Assembly: GCA_028287785.1 (NCBI GenBank)
Contig: JAQBOZ010000004.1
Span: 1-47,287, forward strand
Length of the DNA: 47,287 bases
Reading direction: 5' to 3'
Origin: Chlorobiota bacterium
GTDB lineage: Bacteria > Bacteroidota > Ignavibacteria > OLB7
Shown here piece after piece: positions 16,920-24,700 of the stretch (positions are counted from its first letter, which is position 1; the number at the start of each line of letters is the position of its first letter). The position numbers were made by a program, and so were the translations under genes. The notes under the pieces were generated by a model. It searched no databases. It worked only from the letters and a program-made list of their open reading frames with translations, and had not been told where the DNA came from.

Positions 16920-17972
16920 ATGCCCAATATCGATCTGACCGCCGCCGCCATTCTCGCCATCCCGGCGAATGAACCGGAGCGATTGTTCGCCAGCAATGCC
17001 AGTGAGGCCAGAGCGGAATATCGCAGGCTGGCTCTCCACTGGCATCCCGACCGGAACGCCGACCCGCAGGCCGGCAACGTGACGGCGCACATCAACAGGC
17101 TCTATGATATCGCGCAGGAGCGCATTGCGACCGGAACATGGCGGACGCCGGGGCTGCTGGAGATTCGCGGAGTTGATGGCAAGCTCCGACGTATCCGCTT
17201 CCGTCGCCGCCGGCCGTTCGAGCTTGGCGAAATGGTGTACGGCGATTCCGTGCTCGTCTATCTGGTCCGTCCGGAGTTTTCCGATCTCGCTGAAAACGCC
17301 AGGAGCATTCTGAGGAGCTTTCGATATCACGACGCGGCGATGGAAAAGGAGATCTCGCGATGCCTTCCGAAGCTGCACGAGTGCTTCAAATCCGGCGACG
17401 GGACCAGCGTGATGGTGATGGCAAAGACCGCCGACATGTTCCTTGCGCGGGACGTTCTGGAGACGCTCGGCGGAGGGATCGATGCCCGGCACGTCGCCTG
17501 GATGACCAGCGCCATCTACAACATCGCCTGCTACCTCGGCTTCGCCGGCCTGACGCACAACGCGATATCCGCCGATACCTGTTTCATCTCGCCACAGCAT
17601 CACACCGGGTTTCTGCTTGGCGGGTGGTGGTACGCGGAGCGTTCCGGCGCCAGGCTTTCCGCGCTGCCGGCGCTGAGCCATCGATACGCGCCACCGGATA
17701 TTCTGCGGACCAAACGCGCCGATTGCCGTCTCGACCTTGCGCTCGTGCAGGCGATGGCCCGCGAGCTGCTCGGCGACATCACCGGCATGTCGCTCACGGC
17801 GCGGAATGCAGCGCCGGCTCCGATGGTCGATTTCCTCCGAAGACCCGCGTCGGCGCGCGCATCGGAAGAATATCGCGCATGGAGTCAGAACATTCTACCC
17901 GCTTCGTTCGGCGCCCGTCGCTTCGTCGAACTGAGCATATCGGCAAGCGACATCTACTCAACGGGAGATTGA
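16920..17972 (+). CDS. J-domain protein fused to a degenerate protein-kinase-like domain
   Basis: A 350-residue protein. Residues 20-65 form a J domain with the HPD motif (HWHPDRN, H42-P43-D44) that stimulates Hsp70/DnaK ATPase. Residues ~95-290 follow the order of a protein kinase. There is an alpha-C-like MEKEISRCLPKLHE, a hinge VMVMAKTADMFLA, and a helix ending YLGFAGLTHNAISADTCFI, where HRD has become HNA (213-215). DFG is replaced by LGG (233-235), APE becomes APPD (257-260), and an alpha-F-like segment DLALVQAMARELLGD follows. The kinase Lys and both catalytic Asp are missing, so it is probably a pseudokinase. The kinase assignment is by motif order only. The gene sits 3 bp after the 59-aa gene and 4 bp before the vWA gene. 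Confidence 0.8.
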   Translation: MPNIDLTAAAILAIPANEPERLFASNASEARAEYRRLALHWHPDRNADPQAGNVTAHINRLYDIAQERIATGTWRTPGLLEIRGVDGKLRRIRFRRRRPFELGEMVYGDSVLVYLVRPEFSDLAENARSILRSFRYHDAAMEKEISRCLPKLHECFKSGDGTSVMVMAKTADMFLARDVLETLGGGIDARHVAWMTSAIYNIACYLGFAGLTHNAISADTCFISPQHHTGFLLGGWWYAERSGARLSALPALSHRYAPPDILRTKRADCRLDLALVQAMARELLGDITGMSLTARNAAPAPMVDFLRRPASARASEEYRAWSQNILPASFGARRFVELSISASDIYSTGD

Positions 17973-17976
17973 TATC

Positions 17977-18876
17977 ATGGGCAGCTCACGATGGAGCGCG
18001 GCGGACTGGGATAACTTCTCAGCGCAGACAGCCGGTCAGACTCGCCAGCAGATTTTCAGCCAGACGCACATTCATCCCGATCTCGATCCACGCAACATCA
18101 CGGTCCGCGAATCGGTCGATTCACCGGCCAACCCGGAATCGACGCCGATCATCATCGGGGTCGATGAGACGGGGTCGATGGGAACGCTTGCCGAGACGAT
18201 CATCAGGACGGGGCTCGGGACGATCATGGAGGAGATCTACGACCGCAGGCCGGTGACCGATCCGCACGTTCTCTGCATGGGAATCGGCGATGCCTACAGC
18301 GATCGCGCGCCGCTCCAGGTTACGCAGTTCGAGGCGAGCATCGTCCTGGCCGATCAGGTGAAGAATATCTTTCTGGAGGGGAACGGCGGCGGCAACGGCG
18401 GGGAATCCTACAACCTTGCCTGGTGGTTCGCGGCGTACAAGACCCGTTGCGACGCGCAGATGAAGCGGCATCGGAAGGGCTATCTCTTCACGATCGGCGA
18501 CGAGCCGCCGCACCATGCCCTCTCCAGAGACCATATCATCAATGTCCTGGGAGGCGCGGCCGAATCGGATATCTCGACGAAGGATCTTCTCGCGATCGTC
18601 AGCCAGCAGTGGGAGGTCTTCCACCTGATCGTCAACCCCGGATCGTATCCCGATGCGATCACCACATGGCGCGATCTTCTCGGCGAGCGGGCGATGCTCA
18701 TCAGCGATCATACGAAGCTGGCCGAGGTTATCGTGTCGACGATCCAGATCATTGAAGGGCATTCCTACGACGATGCCGTCGGGCGCTGGTCCGGAGATAC
18801 CGCGATCGTCGTCGCCAATGCCACGAAAGCGCTCACGCGGAATCAGGCCGCCCGGACGGATGTGATCCGGCTATAG
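17977..18876 (+). CDS. vWA-domain protein with intact MIDAS motif
   Basis: A 299-residue cytoplasmic von Willebrand A protein, a fold that usually scaffolds complexes through a metal ion. The MIDAS motif is present as IIIGVDETGSMGTLAE (DxTxS form) with a later acidic position in FTIGDEPPH. A Gly/Asn-rich insert (EGNGGGNGGESYN) and WWFAAYKTRCD follow. There is no signal peptide or membrane segment. AGGAG-like GGGAG at 17963-17967 serves the start. It lies 4 bp after the J-domain gene and 9 bp before the synthetase-like gene, so it belongs to one transcript. vWA, kinase and phosphatase triads are known from Ter-type stress systems; a similar regulatory role here is inference. Confidence 0.88.
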   Translation: MGSSRWSAADWDNFSAQTAGQTRQQIFSQTHIHPDLDPRNITVRESVDSPANPESTPIIIGVDETGSMGTLAETIIRTGLGTIMEEIYDRRPVTDPHVLCMGIGDAYSDRAPLQVTQFEASIVLADQVKNIFLEGNGGGNGGESYNLAWWFAAYKTRCDAQMKRHRKGYLFTIGDEPPHHALSRDHIINVLGGAAESDISTKDLLAIVSQQWEVFHLIVNPGSYPDAITTWRDLLGERAMLISDHTKLAEVIVSTIQIIEGHSYDDAVGRWSGDTAIVVANATKALTRNQAARTDVIRL

Positions 18877-18885
18877 GAGAAGAGG

Positions 18886-20091
18886 ATGAACCATCGGAAG
18901 CGGGCCACGGTCGTGATCGGCGCCGGATTCGGAGATGAAGGGAAGGGGCTGATGACCGATTATCATTGCGCGCGGCAGCCCGGCGCCATCGTGGTCCGCT
19001 TCAATGGTGGAGCGCAGGCCGGGCACACGGTTCAGCGTCACGATGGGACGCGACATGTGTTCCATCATTTCGGCGCGGGGATGTTCGCCGGAGCCGGCAC
19101 GTTCCTCAGCAGGTTCTTTATCGTGAACCCGTTGCTGTGGCAGAGGGAGACCATCGAGCTGAGTGAACCCGGACAGGTTCCTCCGCGCCTGTTGATCGAT
19201 CGTGAGGCTCCGATGACGACGCCGTACGATATGCTGATCAACCAGGAGCTGGAATCTGCCCGCGGCGCCAGCCGCCACGGCTCCTGCGGAATCGGCATCA
19301 ACGAGACGATCAACCGCTGCCGGCATCCCGATCTGGCGACGTGGGTGAGGGATATCGAACACCCGGCTGCGTTACGCGCAACGCTCCTCGCAATCCGGGA
19401 CCATGTCCCCGTCCGGCTCGCGGCCGACGGCGTCGGCAAACCGAGCGATCTGGCGGCCCGTGTGCTTGCCTCCGATGCCGTCATCGAGAACTTCATGGGG
19501 ATCGCCGGGCATATGCGCGATGCCGCCATGCTTACCGATGTCGCCATGCTCGCGATGGCCGATGCCGTTGTATTCGAGGGGGCGCAGGGGCTGCTTCTCG
19601 ATGAACATCATCGGTTCTATCCGCATGTAACCCACAGCCGGACCGGGCTTCCGAATGTGGCCGCGATCGCCGGGGAGATCGGGATTGCCGAGCTCGATGT
19701 CACCTACGTTACCCGTGCGTATGCGACGCGACACGGCGCCGGCCCGTTTCCGACGGAAGACCCCGGGATGTCGTTTCCCGACCCGACAAATGTCCCGAAT
19801 GAATTTCAGGGGGATCTCCGATTCGGCGCACTGGATCTGGATCTGATGAAACAGGCCATCGATAACGATGCGACGCCCGGCTTCACGCTCAATCGAACGC
19901 TCGCGATCACCTGCATGGATCAGATGCCCGATAACGTGCGGGTCCGGCTTCAGGGAGTGGATCGTGTTGTTGGGCGGGACATGCTCCCCGAACTGGTTCA
20001 GGCCGCCGTCGGGATTCCCGTGGGATATCTCAGCAACGGTCCCGCGCGGGATGATGTTCGGCTGTATGCGCCGGAGGTTGCGGGGCGTTGA
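18886..20091 (+). CDS. Divergent adenylosuccinate synthetase-like enzyme
   Basis: A 401-residue homologue of PurA, which couples IMP and aspartate using GTP. The P-loop-like VVIGAGFGDEGKGLMTDY (catalytic D17) and NGGAQAGHTV (catalytic H47) are intact. FEGAQGLLLDEHH (~230), VTRAYATRHGAGPFPTE (~276) and the C-terminal GYLSNGPARDDVRLY align with PurA. It differs from housekeeping PurA in two ways: the IMP loop reads RGASRHGSCGIG rather than the usual TGRGIGP form, and the length is slightly short. D17 argues against phage PurZ, where I recall this Asp replaced by Ser. It sits inside the vWA/J-domain operon with Shine-Dalgarno AGGAGA just upstream, so it is probably a specialised paralogue. Its substrate is unknown. 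Confidence 0.85.
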   Translation: MNHRKRATVVIGAGFGDEGKGLMTDYHCARQPGAIVVRFNGGAQAGHTVQRHDGTRHVFHHFGAGMFAGAGTFLSRFFIVNPLLWQRETIELSEPGQVPPRLLIDREAPMTTPYDMLINQELESARGASRHGSCGIGINETINRCRHPDLATWVRDIEHPAALRATLLAIRDHVPVRLAADGVGKPSDLAARVLASDAVIENFMGIAGHMRDAAMLTDVAMLAMADAVVFEGAQGLLLDEHHRFYPHVTHSRTGLPNVAAIAGEIGIAELDVTYVTRAYATRHGAGPFPTEDPGMSFPDPTNVPNEFQGDLRFGALDLDLMKQAIDNDATPGFTLNRTLAITCMDQMPDNVRVRLQGVDRVVGRDMLPELVQAAVGIPVGYLSNGPARDDVRLYAPEVAGR

Positions 20092-20113
20092 TGCTTAATA
20101 GTGAATTGGCGAT

Positions 20114-20785
20114 ATGAGAATCGTAGCCATCAGTGATACCCACAACCGCCACGACGATGTGACCCTGCCTGATGGGGACATTCTCATTCATGCCGGTGAT
20201 TGCACGGGGCGGGGGACCATCGGCGAAGTCCGCATGTTCCTGGAGTGGTTTGGAAGTCAATCTCATCGAATCAAGCTGTTCGTGGCGGGGAACCACGATT
20301 TTCTCTTTCAATGCAAACCGGCCGTCGTCCCGGATCTGATAGCGGCTCATGCGCCGGGGGTGATCCATCTGTGCGATAGCGCGGCTACGGTTCACGGCCT
20401 GACGATCCACGGTTCTCCGTGGACGCCGTGGTTTCACGATTGGGCCTTCAACGCGCATCGTGGCCGGGCGATCAGGCGATACTGGAAGATGATTCCGAAG
20501 AGCACGGATATCCTTGTCACGCACGGCCCGCCCGAGGGAATCGCGGATCTGATCGATGGTCGGCATGTGGGATGTGCCGACCTCCGAAAACGGATCGACA
20601 AGCTGTCGCAACTCCGGGCGCACATCTTCGGCCATATCCATTCGGGCTATGGTGCCACGACGCGGCAGGGGATTCAGTATATCAATGCGTCGATCTGCAA
20701 TGAGCGATATCAACCGGTCAACGCGCCGATCGTGATCGGCATTGATTCGGATCTCCACTCAACGCGCGTGGCTGCTCCGCGCTGA
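20114..20785 (+). CDS. Calcineurin-like metallophosphoesterase
   Basis: A 223-residue two-metal phosphoesterase. All signature blocks are present: SDTHNRH (D8, H10), HAGDCTGRG (D29), VAGNHDFL (N60, H61), VTHGPP and FGHIHSGYG. The short size and motif spacing resemble MPPED/Rv0805-type nucleotide phosphodiesterases, though the substrate cannot be read from the sequence. It starts 22 bp after the synthetase-like gene and is likely the last gene of the cassette. Its last 27 bp overlap the convergent DUF4286 gene. In context it could hydrolyse a product of the PurA-like enzyme, or act as the phosphatase partner of the pseudokinase/vWA pair. Both are inferences. Confidence 0.88.
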   Translation: MRIVAISDTHNRHDDVTLPDGDILIHAGDCTGRGTIGEVRMFLEWFGSQSHRIKLFVAGNHDFLFQCKPAVVPDLIAAHAPGVIHLCDSAATVHGLTIHGSPWTPWFHDWAFNAHRGRAIRRYWKMIPKSTDILVTHGPPEGIADLIDGRHVGCADLRKRIDKLSQLRAHIFGHIHSGYGATTRQGIQYINASICNERYQPVNAPIVIGIDSDLHSTRVAAPR

Positions 20786-21070
20786 CAGGATTCTCCTGCT
20801 CGGTATGAATTTTCCCTCGAATCTCGTCAGCCCATCCTGGCGCAGTCTCGCGGCGTGCTTCTGAAAATAATCTTCCAGGCTCGCGCGATTCTTCAATCGA
20901 TATCGGATGCTCCAGCAGGTTCGTCCGGGGGCATCCGATTCCACATCCAGCCACTCGGCGCCCTCGAATCCATCAATGGCAAGCACCTCGCTGATATGCC
21001 TGTCCAGCCATTCGGCGTATGCCGTTGCCACCTCGTTATCCACGTCCAGGTTCACTTCATAGATGATCAT
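20759..21070 (-). CDS. DUF4286 family small protein
   Basis: A 103-residue protein beginning MIIYEVNLDVDNEVATAYAE and containing WSIRYRLKNRASLEDYFQKH and RFEGKFIPSRRIL, the hallmarks of DUF4286, a ferredoxin-like/dimeric alpha-beta barrel family of unknown function. It is convergent with the metallophosphoesterase and overlaps its 3' end by 27 bp. No partner gene is evident, and it is probably not part of the cassette. Confidence 0.85.
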   Translation of the reverse strand: MIIYEVNLDVDNEVATAYAEWLDRHISEVLAIDGFEGAEWLDVESDAPGRTCWSIRYRLKNRASLEDYFQKHAARLRQDGLTRFEGKFIPSRRILSARSSHAR

Positions 21071-21261
21071 TGCCGTTGTTCAGTTAGATTGATATCATCG
21101 TTCCGCGCTGATCCGGGAACGTTCAGGCGCGGAGCGTGGTTCGCGTCAGCAACGGGATCGGATTGCCCGATCCCGTTGAATCGTAGGGGACGCAAAAATG
21201 ACTAGCGATCTTCACGCTGAAAGCTCTATGTTTCTCGCCGTCCAACAATTCAGGAGCAACT

Positions 21262-21588
21262 ATGAATCGACCGATACTCTCTACATCCCCAAGCCAGACC
21301 GACTACACCTCCACGGAGTTTTTCGCTCCGGCGCCCATCCGTCTCGACATTCGGGCGCAGGGGATCGCCTGGGCCATTCATTCCATGCTCAACTCCGAAT
21401 CCATGATGATGGGACGGGATTGCACCTGGGATGATATCAGCGATGTGATAGCGCAGGGAATCCGCGATGCGGAGCGCGCGTCCTTCCGTCGCGGGCAGGA
21501 GGTCATGCGCGACAGGATCGTCGAGAATACCCCCGCCGGAGAGCTTCGCCGGCAGTTCCTCCGCATCAAACTTCAGGAGCCGCTCTGA
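21262..21588 (+). CDS. Hypothetical protein, 108 aa
   Basis: No family is recognised. The N-terminal 35 residues are polar and Pro/Thr-rich; the rest is predicted helical (for example IAWAIHSMLNSESMMM, WDDISDVIAQGIRDAERAS). There is no signal peptide or membrane segment. AGGAG at 21252-21256, 5 nt before ATG, supports the start. A hairpin and a family 1 repeat follow. It lies beyond the convergent DUF4286 gene, so it is transcribed separately from the cassette. Confidence 0.65.
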   Translation: MNRPILSTSPSQTDYTSTEFFAPAPIRLDIRAQGIAWAIHSMLNSESMMMGRDCTWDDISDVIAQGIRDAERASFRRGQEVMRDRIVENTPAGELRRQFLRIKLQEPL

Positions 21589-21590
21589 CG

Positions 21591-21612
21591 GACCCCTGAA
21601 CGGGGTCGTTGG
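21591..21612 (+). terminator. Hairpin after the 108-aa gene
   Basis: GACCCC (21591-21596) and GGGGTC (21602-21607) form a 6-bp stem with loop TGAAC, followed by GTTGG. It is short but directly follows the stop codon. Confidence 0.45.
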
Positions 21613-21620
21613 CTTCTCGA

Positions 21621-21668
21621 GCCCCGGAGGGGCGCAATCCCTGGTGCGCGGGGCATCGCCCCGCGCAC
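21621..21668 (+). repeat. Family 1 palindromic repeat, copy 2
   Basis: GCCCCGGAGGGGC, then GCAATCCCTG, then GCGCGGGGC-ATC-GCCCCGCGC, a 9-bp perfect hairpin. It is almost base-for-base identical to copy 3 at 37486. It sits between two convergent genes, 2 bp from the stop of the minus-strand gene. Confidence 0.93.
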
Positions 21669-21669
21669 T

Positions 21670-24609
21670 CTAATGATGATGGCGATGCTTCCGGGAAGAA
21701 TCCTTCGACCCCGACGCTGAATCGTCGGCGCTGCTCTGCTCCACCGCCTGCTCTTCCTTCTTTTTCTTCTTGCTCTTCTTTCGCTTCGGCATGTCGGGGA
21801 TCTTGTTCAGCTCGAACAGGACCATCGAGTTCCGCTCCGCCTTCTTGAACTCCGATGCTGTCTCCAGCGACGTTGTGTCATTCCACGCAAGGGCAAGGCG
21901 CGCTCCCTGCGCCCGGATGTTCGGGTCGATGCTTTTCAGCATGCCAAGGACGATGCGCCCGCGCGCGGCCGTATCCTTCAATGTCGGCGCCAGCGTGTAG
22001 AGAAGATCGTGACCGAAGCCGGTCGGGGTTGCGACGAGCGCGTCGGCATAGGAGTTCGCGATGGTGTCGATGCCGCGTTTCTGCAGGCCAAGCTGAATCT
22101 GATAGCGGACGATCTGGCTCCGATCGTTCAGCATCGGCAGAACCCGCGTCAGCTCGGCGCTGTCGGCCATCAGCACAAGCGCGCGTGCCGCGTAGCCGCG
22201 GACGATCTCGAACGTATCCCTCAGCGCGCGGAACAGATAGGGCTTCGCCGATCGCGCGTTCATCTTCAGCAACGCCTCGCCGGCCGTCCTGCGAAGCCTC
22301 CATGTCACCGTCGTATCGACGATCCGTTCACCAAGCGCCACGCCGGCCGATGTATCGTGCATCTCGCCGAGGGCGTAGATCGCCTGCCCCACGCGGCTCA
22401 GTTGACCATGCCGGACCGTGTCGATCAGCATCGGCGCCACTTTCCTGCCGATTTTCGGAAGGACGATGCCAAGCGCCAGCGCCTCGCGCGGGGACTCCGT
22501 GTTAAGCTGCGAGAGGAGATAGGGGATCGATTCATCGGCGCGATCGACAAGCCGCTGCTGGGCGGGGGGGACCAGATACTGGTACTTCTGCGGCGCGGCG
22601 GAAGCCTGAACGAAGAGCGTCTCGATATCCTTCCCAAGCTCCGCGTCGATCGCCTCCTTGCTCTTGCCGGGGCCGGCCCCGGCATCGGGAGCATCGGGGG
22701 ATTTGGGACGGAGGTTGCCGTCCAGGCCGGCGCCGTAATAGCTGCCGGTCCAGAGCGAGTCATTGCCGCCGCGGATGGTGCCGTAGAAATCCTTCCCCTC
22801 GACATCGAGGAAAATCCCGATCATCCCGTACTCGCGACGCAGATCGCTGTAGCCGAGCGTGTTGGTTCTCCTGGCGATATAGCCGTCCTCGCCGCCGCCA
22901 TCGACGAAGAGGGAGATGGCATCGGCATTGCCGCCGCCGAGCGAGAGCGATTCGATCACATAATTGTCGTCGCCGTTGGCGTCGAACAGCCCGCCGAACG
23001 CGATATCGTGGCCGCATCCCTGCGAAACGCCGTGCGAAACGTAGTTGTCGCTGCCGGATGAATCGATCAGCACGCCGAACGCCAGATGCACGCCCGCCCC
23101 CTGCGCGTACTGGAATGCGTTGTAGTTGTCGTTCCCTTTCTTATCGACGATCGCCCCAATGCCGAACCAGTAGCCGGTTCCCTGGCCGAAGATATCGGCC
23201 ACGTAGGAATCATTCCCCGCTCCCTCGGCGATAATCCCGATGCCGGCCGATGCCACGGGTCGCGAGCCCAGCGCAGCGCCCTGGCAGAACGTCTCGAAAT
23301 GATCATCGTAGCGGAGGAAATCGGTGTAGGGGGATGCCGCCAGATAGATATCGTTTCCCTCGCTCTCGATGATCGCCCCCACGCCGCGCGTGTAGCCGAA
23401 GCCCTGCGACTGAAGGTGCGCGCGATACGTGTCGTTCCCCTTGGCGTCGATCACCAGCCCGATGCCGAAGAGACCGGCCCCCTCCACGCAGGTGCCGCCG
23501 GAGTAGCGGTCGCTCCCCTCGGCGTCGTAGATGACGCCGGTGCCGAAAAACCCGCAGCCGAGCGAGAAGTTCCTTCCGGTATAGCTGTCGTCACCCTTCA
23601 TGTCGATCACCGCCGACGCGCCGAAAAGGGTGCCGCCGAAGGTGAAATCGCCCCCCTCGTAGATATCATCGCCGCTGAAATCGATGATCAGCGAAACGGG
23701 ATGGTCCAGCGCCATGGCCTTGGTGCGGGGAGCCGCCCGGTAGATATCGTTGCCGCCGATATCGACGATGCAGAAAAAATCGCCGGTGTAGATGTCATCC
23801 CCCGCGCCTCCAAGCGCCACAAGCCCGAGCGGCGTGTTCCATATCTGCGTCTTCACCGAATCCCGGTAGCGGGGGATCTCCCCCTGCATCCGTCGGGCCA
23901 TGTCGAGCGCCACCGAGGAGAGATTGACGCCCGGCTCGATCAGCCGCTCGTATTCAAGCCCGGCGGCGTCCACGTTGAAGAACTGCTTGGAACGCGCAAG
24001 GCTGTATCGCTCGGCCTCCTTCATCTCCACCAGCGTGGCGTTGCCGTCGTCCTCCGACTGGATGATCAGGGAGTCGCAGTAGGCCACCAGCCGTTTCATC
24101 CGGTCCGCCTGAATGGTGCCGCGATAACTGGTGATGGTTGCGTCGGTGGCGAGCGCCAGCGTCAGAAATCTTCTGAGAATGAGGGCCGATGTGAAGTTGA
24201 GGGCGTTCACGTCGATCTTGCTGTAGAGCCGGATCTCGTTATCGCTCATCTCCGGCCGCGAGATCTGGAACGCCTGATCGCCCAGATCGAGCTGCCGGCC
24301 GAGATAGTTGAAGAACGTGGCGTAGTTCTTTTCCCCCGCCAGCCCGATCGACGCGAGCGAATCGGCGAAGCTGAAGCTGGAGAGCGGATCGCCGAAGAGC
24401 CTGCTGACGACGCTGAGGCGGTGGGAGTCGAGCCCGGCCGCATCGTAGCGCATCGTCAGGTCGGAACGGGTCATTTTGATCGCGCCGAGCGCCGAGTCGA
24501 TCCCGCGCATCACGTAGGAGGGGAGAAGCTGGCCGGTCGCCGGGGTGGCGCCGATCAGCACAAGAAGCGCAACGCCGATAAGCGCCGATCTCAGAGAATG
24601 AGGGGGCAT
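21670..24609 (-). CDS. Secreted NDxY-repeat (beta-solenoid-like) protein with HEAT repeats
   Basis: A 979-residue exported protein of unknown function. Start 24609 gives a clean signal peptide (SALIGVALLVLIGATPATGQ); longer frames do not. A helical region of about 260 residues is followed by a dozen-odd repeats of ~33 residues. Each has a G-[ND]-D-x-Y core (for example GNDIYRAAP, GDDSYTGRN, GSDRYSGG, GNDTYRAH, GSDNYVSHG), reminiscent of a parallel beta-roll. About 200 residues of HEAT-like helices come next (ESIPYLLSQL, VRHGQLSRVGQAIYALGEM). The C-terminus is a Lys-rich stretch, an acidic/Ser segment and a final RKHRHHH. No T9SS sorting domain is present. The repeats could bind metal or stack as a solenoid; both are inferences. 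The hydrolase gene lies 91 bp upstream on the same strand. Confidence 0.82.
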   Translation of the reverse strand: MPPHSLRSALIGVALLVLIGATPATGQLLPSYVMRGIDSALGAIKMTRSDLTMRYDAAGLDSHRLSVVSRLFGDPLSSFSFADSLASIGLAGEKNYATFFNYLGRQLDLGDQAFQISRPEMSDNEIRLYSKIDVNALNFTSALILRRFLTLALATDATITSYRGTIQADRMKRLVAYCDSLIIQSEDDGNATLVEMKEAERYSLARSKQFFNVDAAGLEYERLIEPGVNLSSVALDMARRMQGEIPRYRDSVKTQIWNTPLGLVALGGAGDDIYTGDFFCIVDIGGNDIYRAAPRTKAMALDHPVSLIIDFSGDDIYEGGDFTFGGTLFGASAVIDMKGDDSYTGRNFSLGCGFFGTGVIYDAEGSDRYSGGTCVEGAGLFGIGLVIDAKGNDTYRAHLQSQGFGYTRGVGAIIESEGNDIYLAASPYTDFLRYDDHFETFCQGAALGSRPVASAGIGIIAEGAGNDSYVADIFGQGTGYWFGIGAIVDKKGNDNYNAFQYAQGAGVHLAFGVLIDSSGSDNYVSHGVSQGCGHDIAFGGLFDANGDDNYVIESLSLGGGNADAISLFVDGGGEDGYIARRTNTLGYSDLRREYGMIGIFLDVEGKDFYGTIRGGNDSLWTGSYYGAGLDGNLRPKSPDAPDAGAGPGKSKEAIDAELGKDIETLFVQASAAPQKYQYLVPPAQQRLVDRADESIPYLLSQLNTESPREALALGIVLPKIGRKVAPMLIDTVRHGQLSRVGQAIYALGEMHDTSAGVALGERIVDTTVTWRLRRTAGEALLKMNARSAKPYLFRALRDTFEIVRGYAARALVLMADSAELTRVLPMLNDRSQIVRYQIQLGLQKRGIDTIANSYADALVATPTGFGHDLLYTLAPTLKDTAARGRIVLGMLKSIDPNIRAQGARLALAWNDTTSLETASEFKKAERNSMVLFELNKIPDMPKRKKSKKKKKEEQAVEQSSADDSASGSKDSSRKHRHHH

Positions 24610-24700
24610 GAGAATGGAAGATTGGAATCTGTACACGCGATGAGTTGTCCTTGCCGGATGTCGTGACCACGTTGAAACTAGACGATGCAGAGGATGCGTC

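Noticed and set aside
18886-20091. Identification as phage PurZ (2-aminoadenine pathway)
   Set aside because: The GDEGKG motif keeps the catalytic Asp, which I recall being replaced in PurZ, and no phage genes, DatZ-like or MazZ-like enzymes lie nearby.
16400-21668. Attachment-site duplication of the tRNA-Lys 3' end
   Set aside because: No second copy of the CCCAGCGAGATCA end was noticed downstream, and no integrase is encoded in the block.
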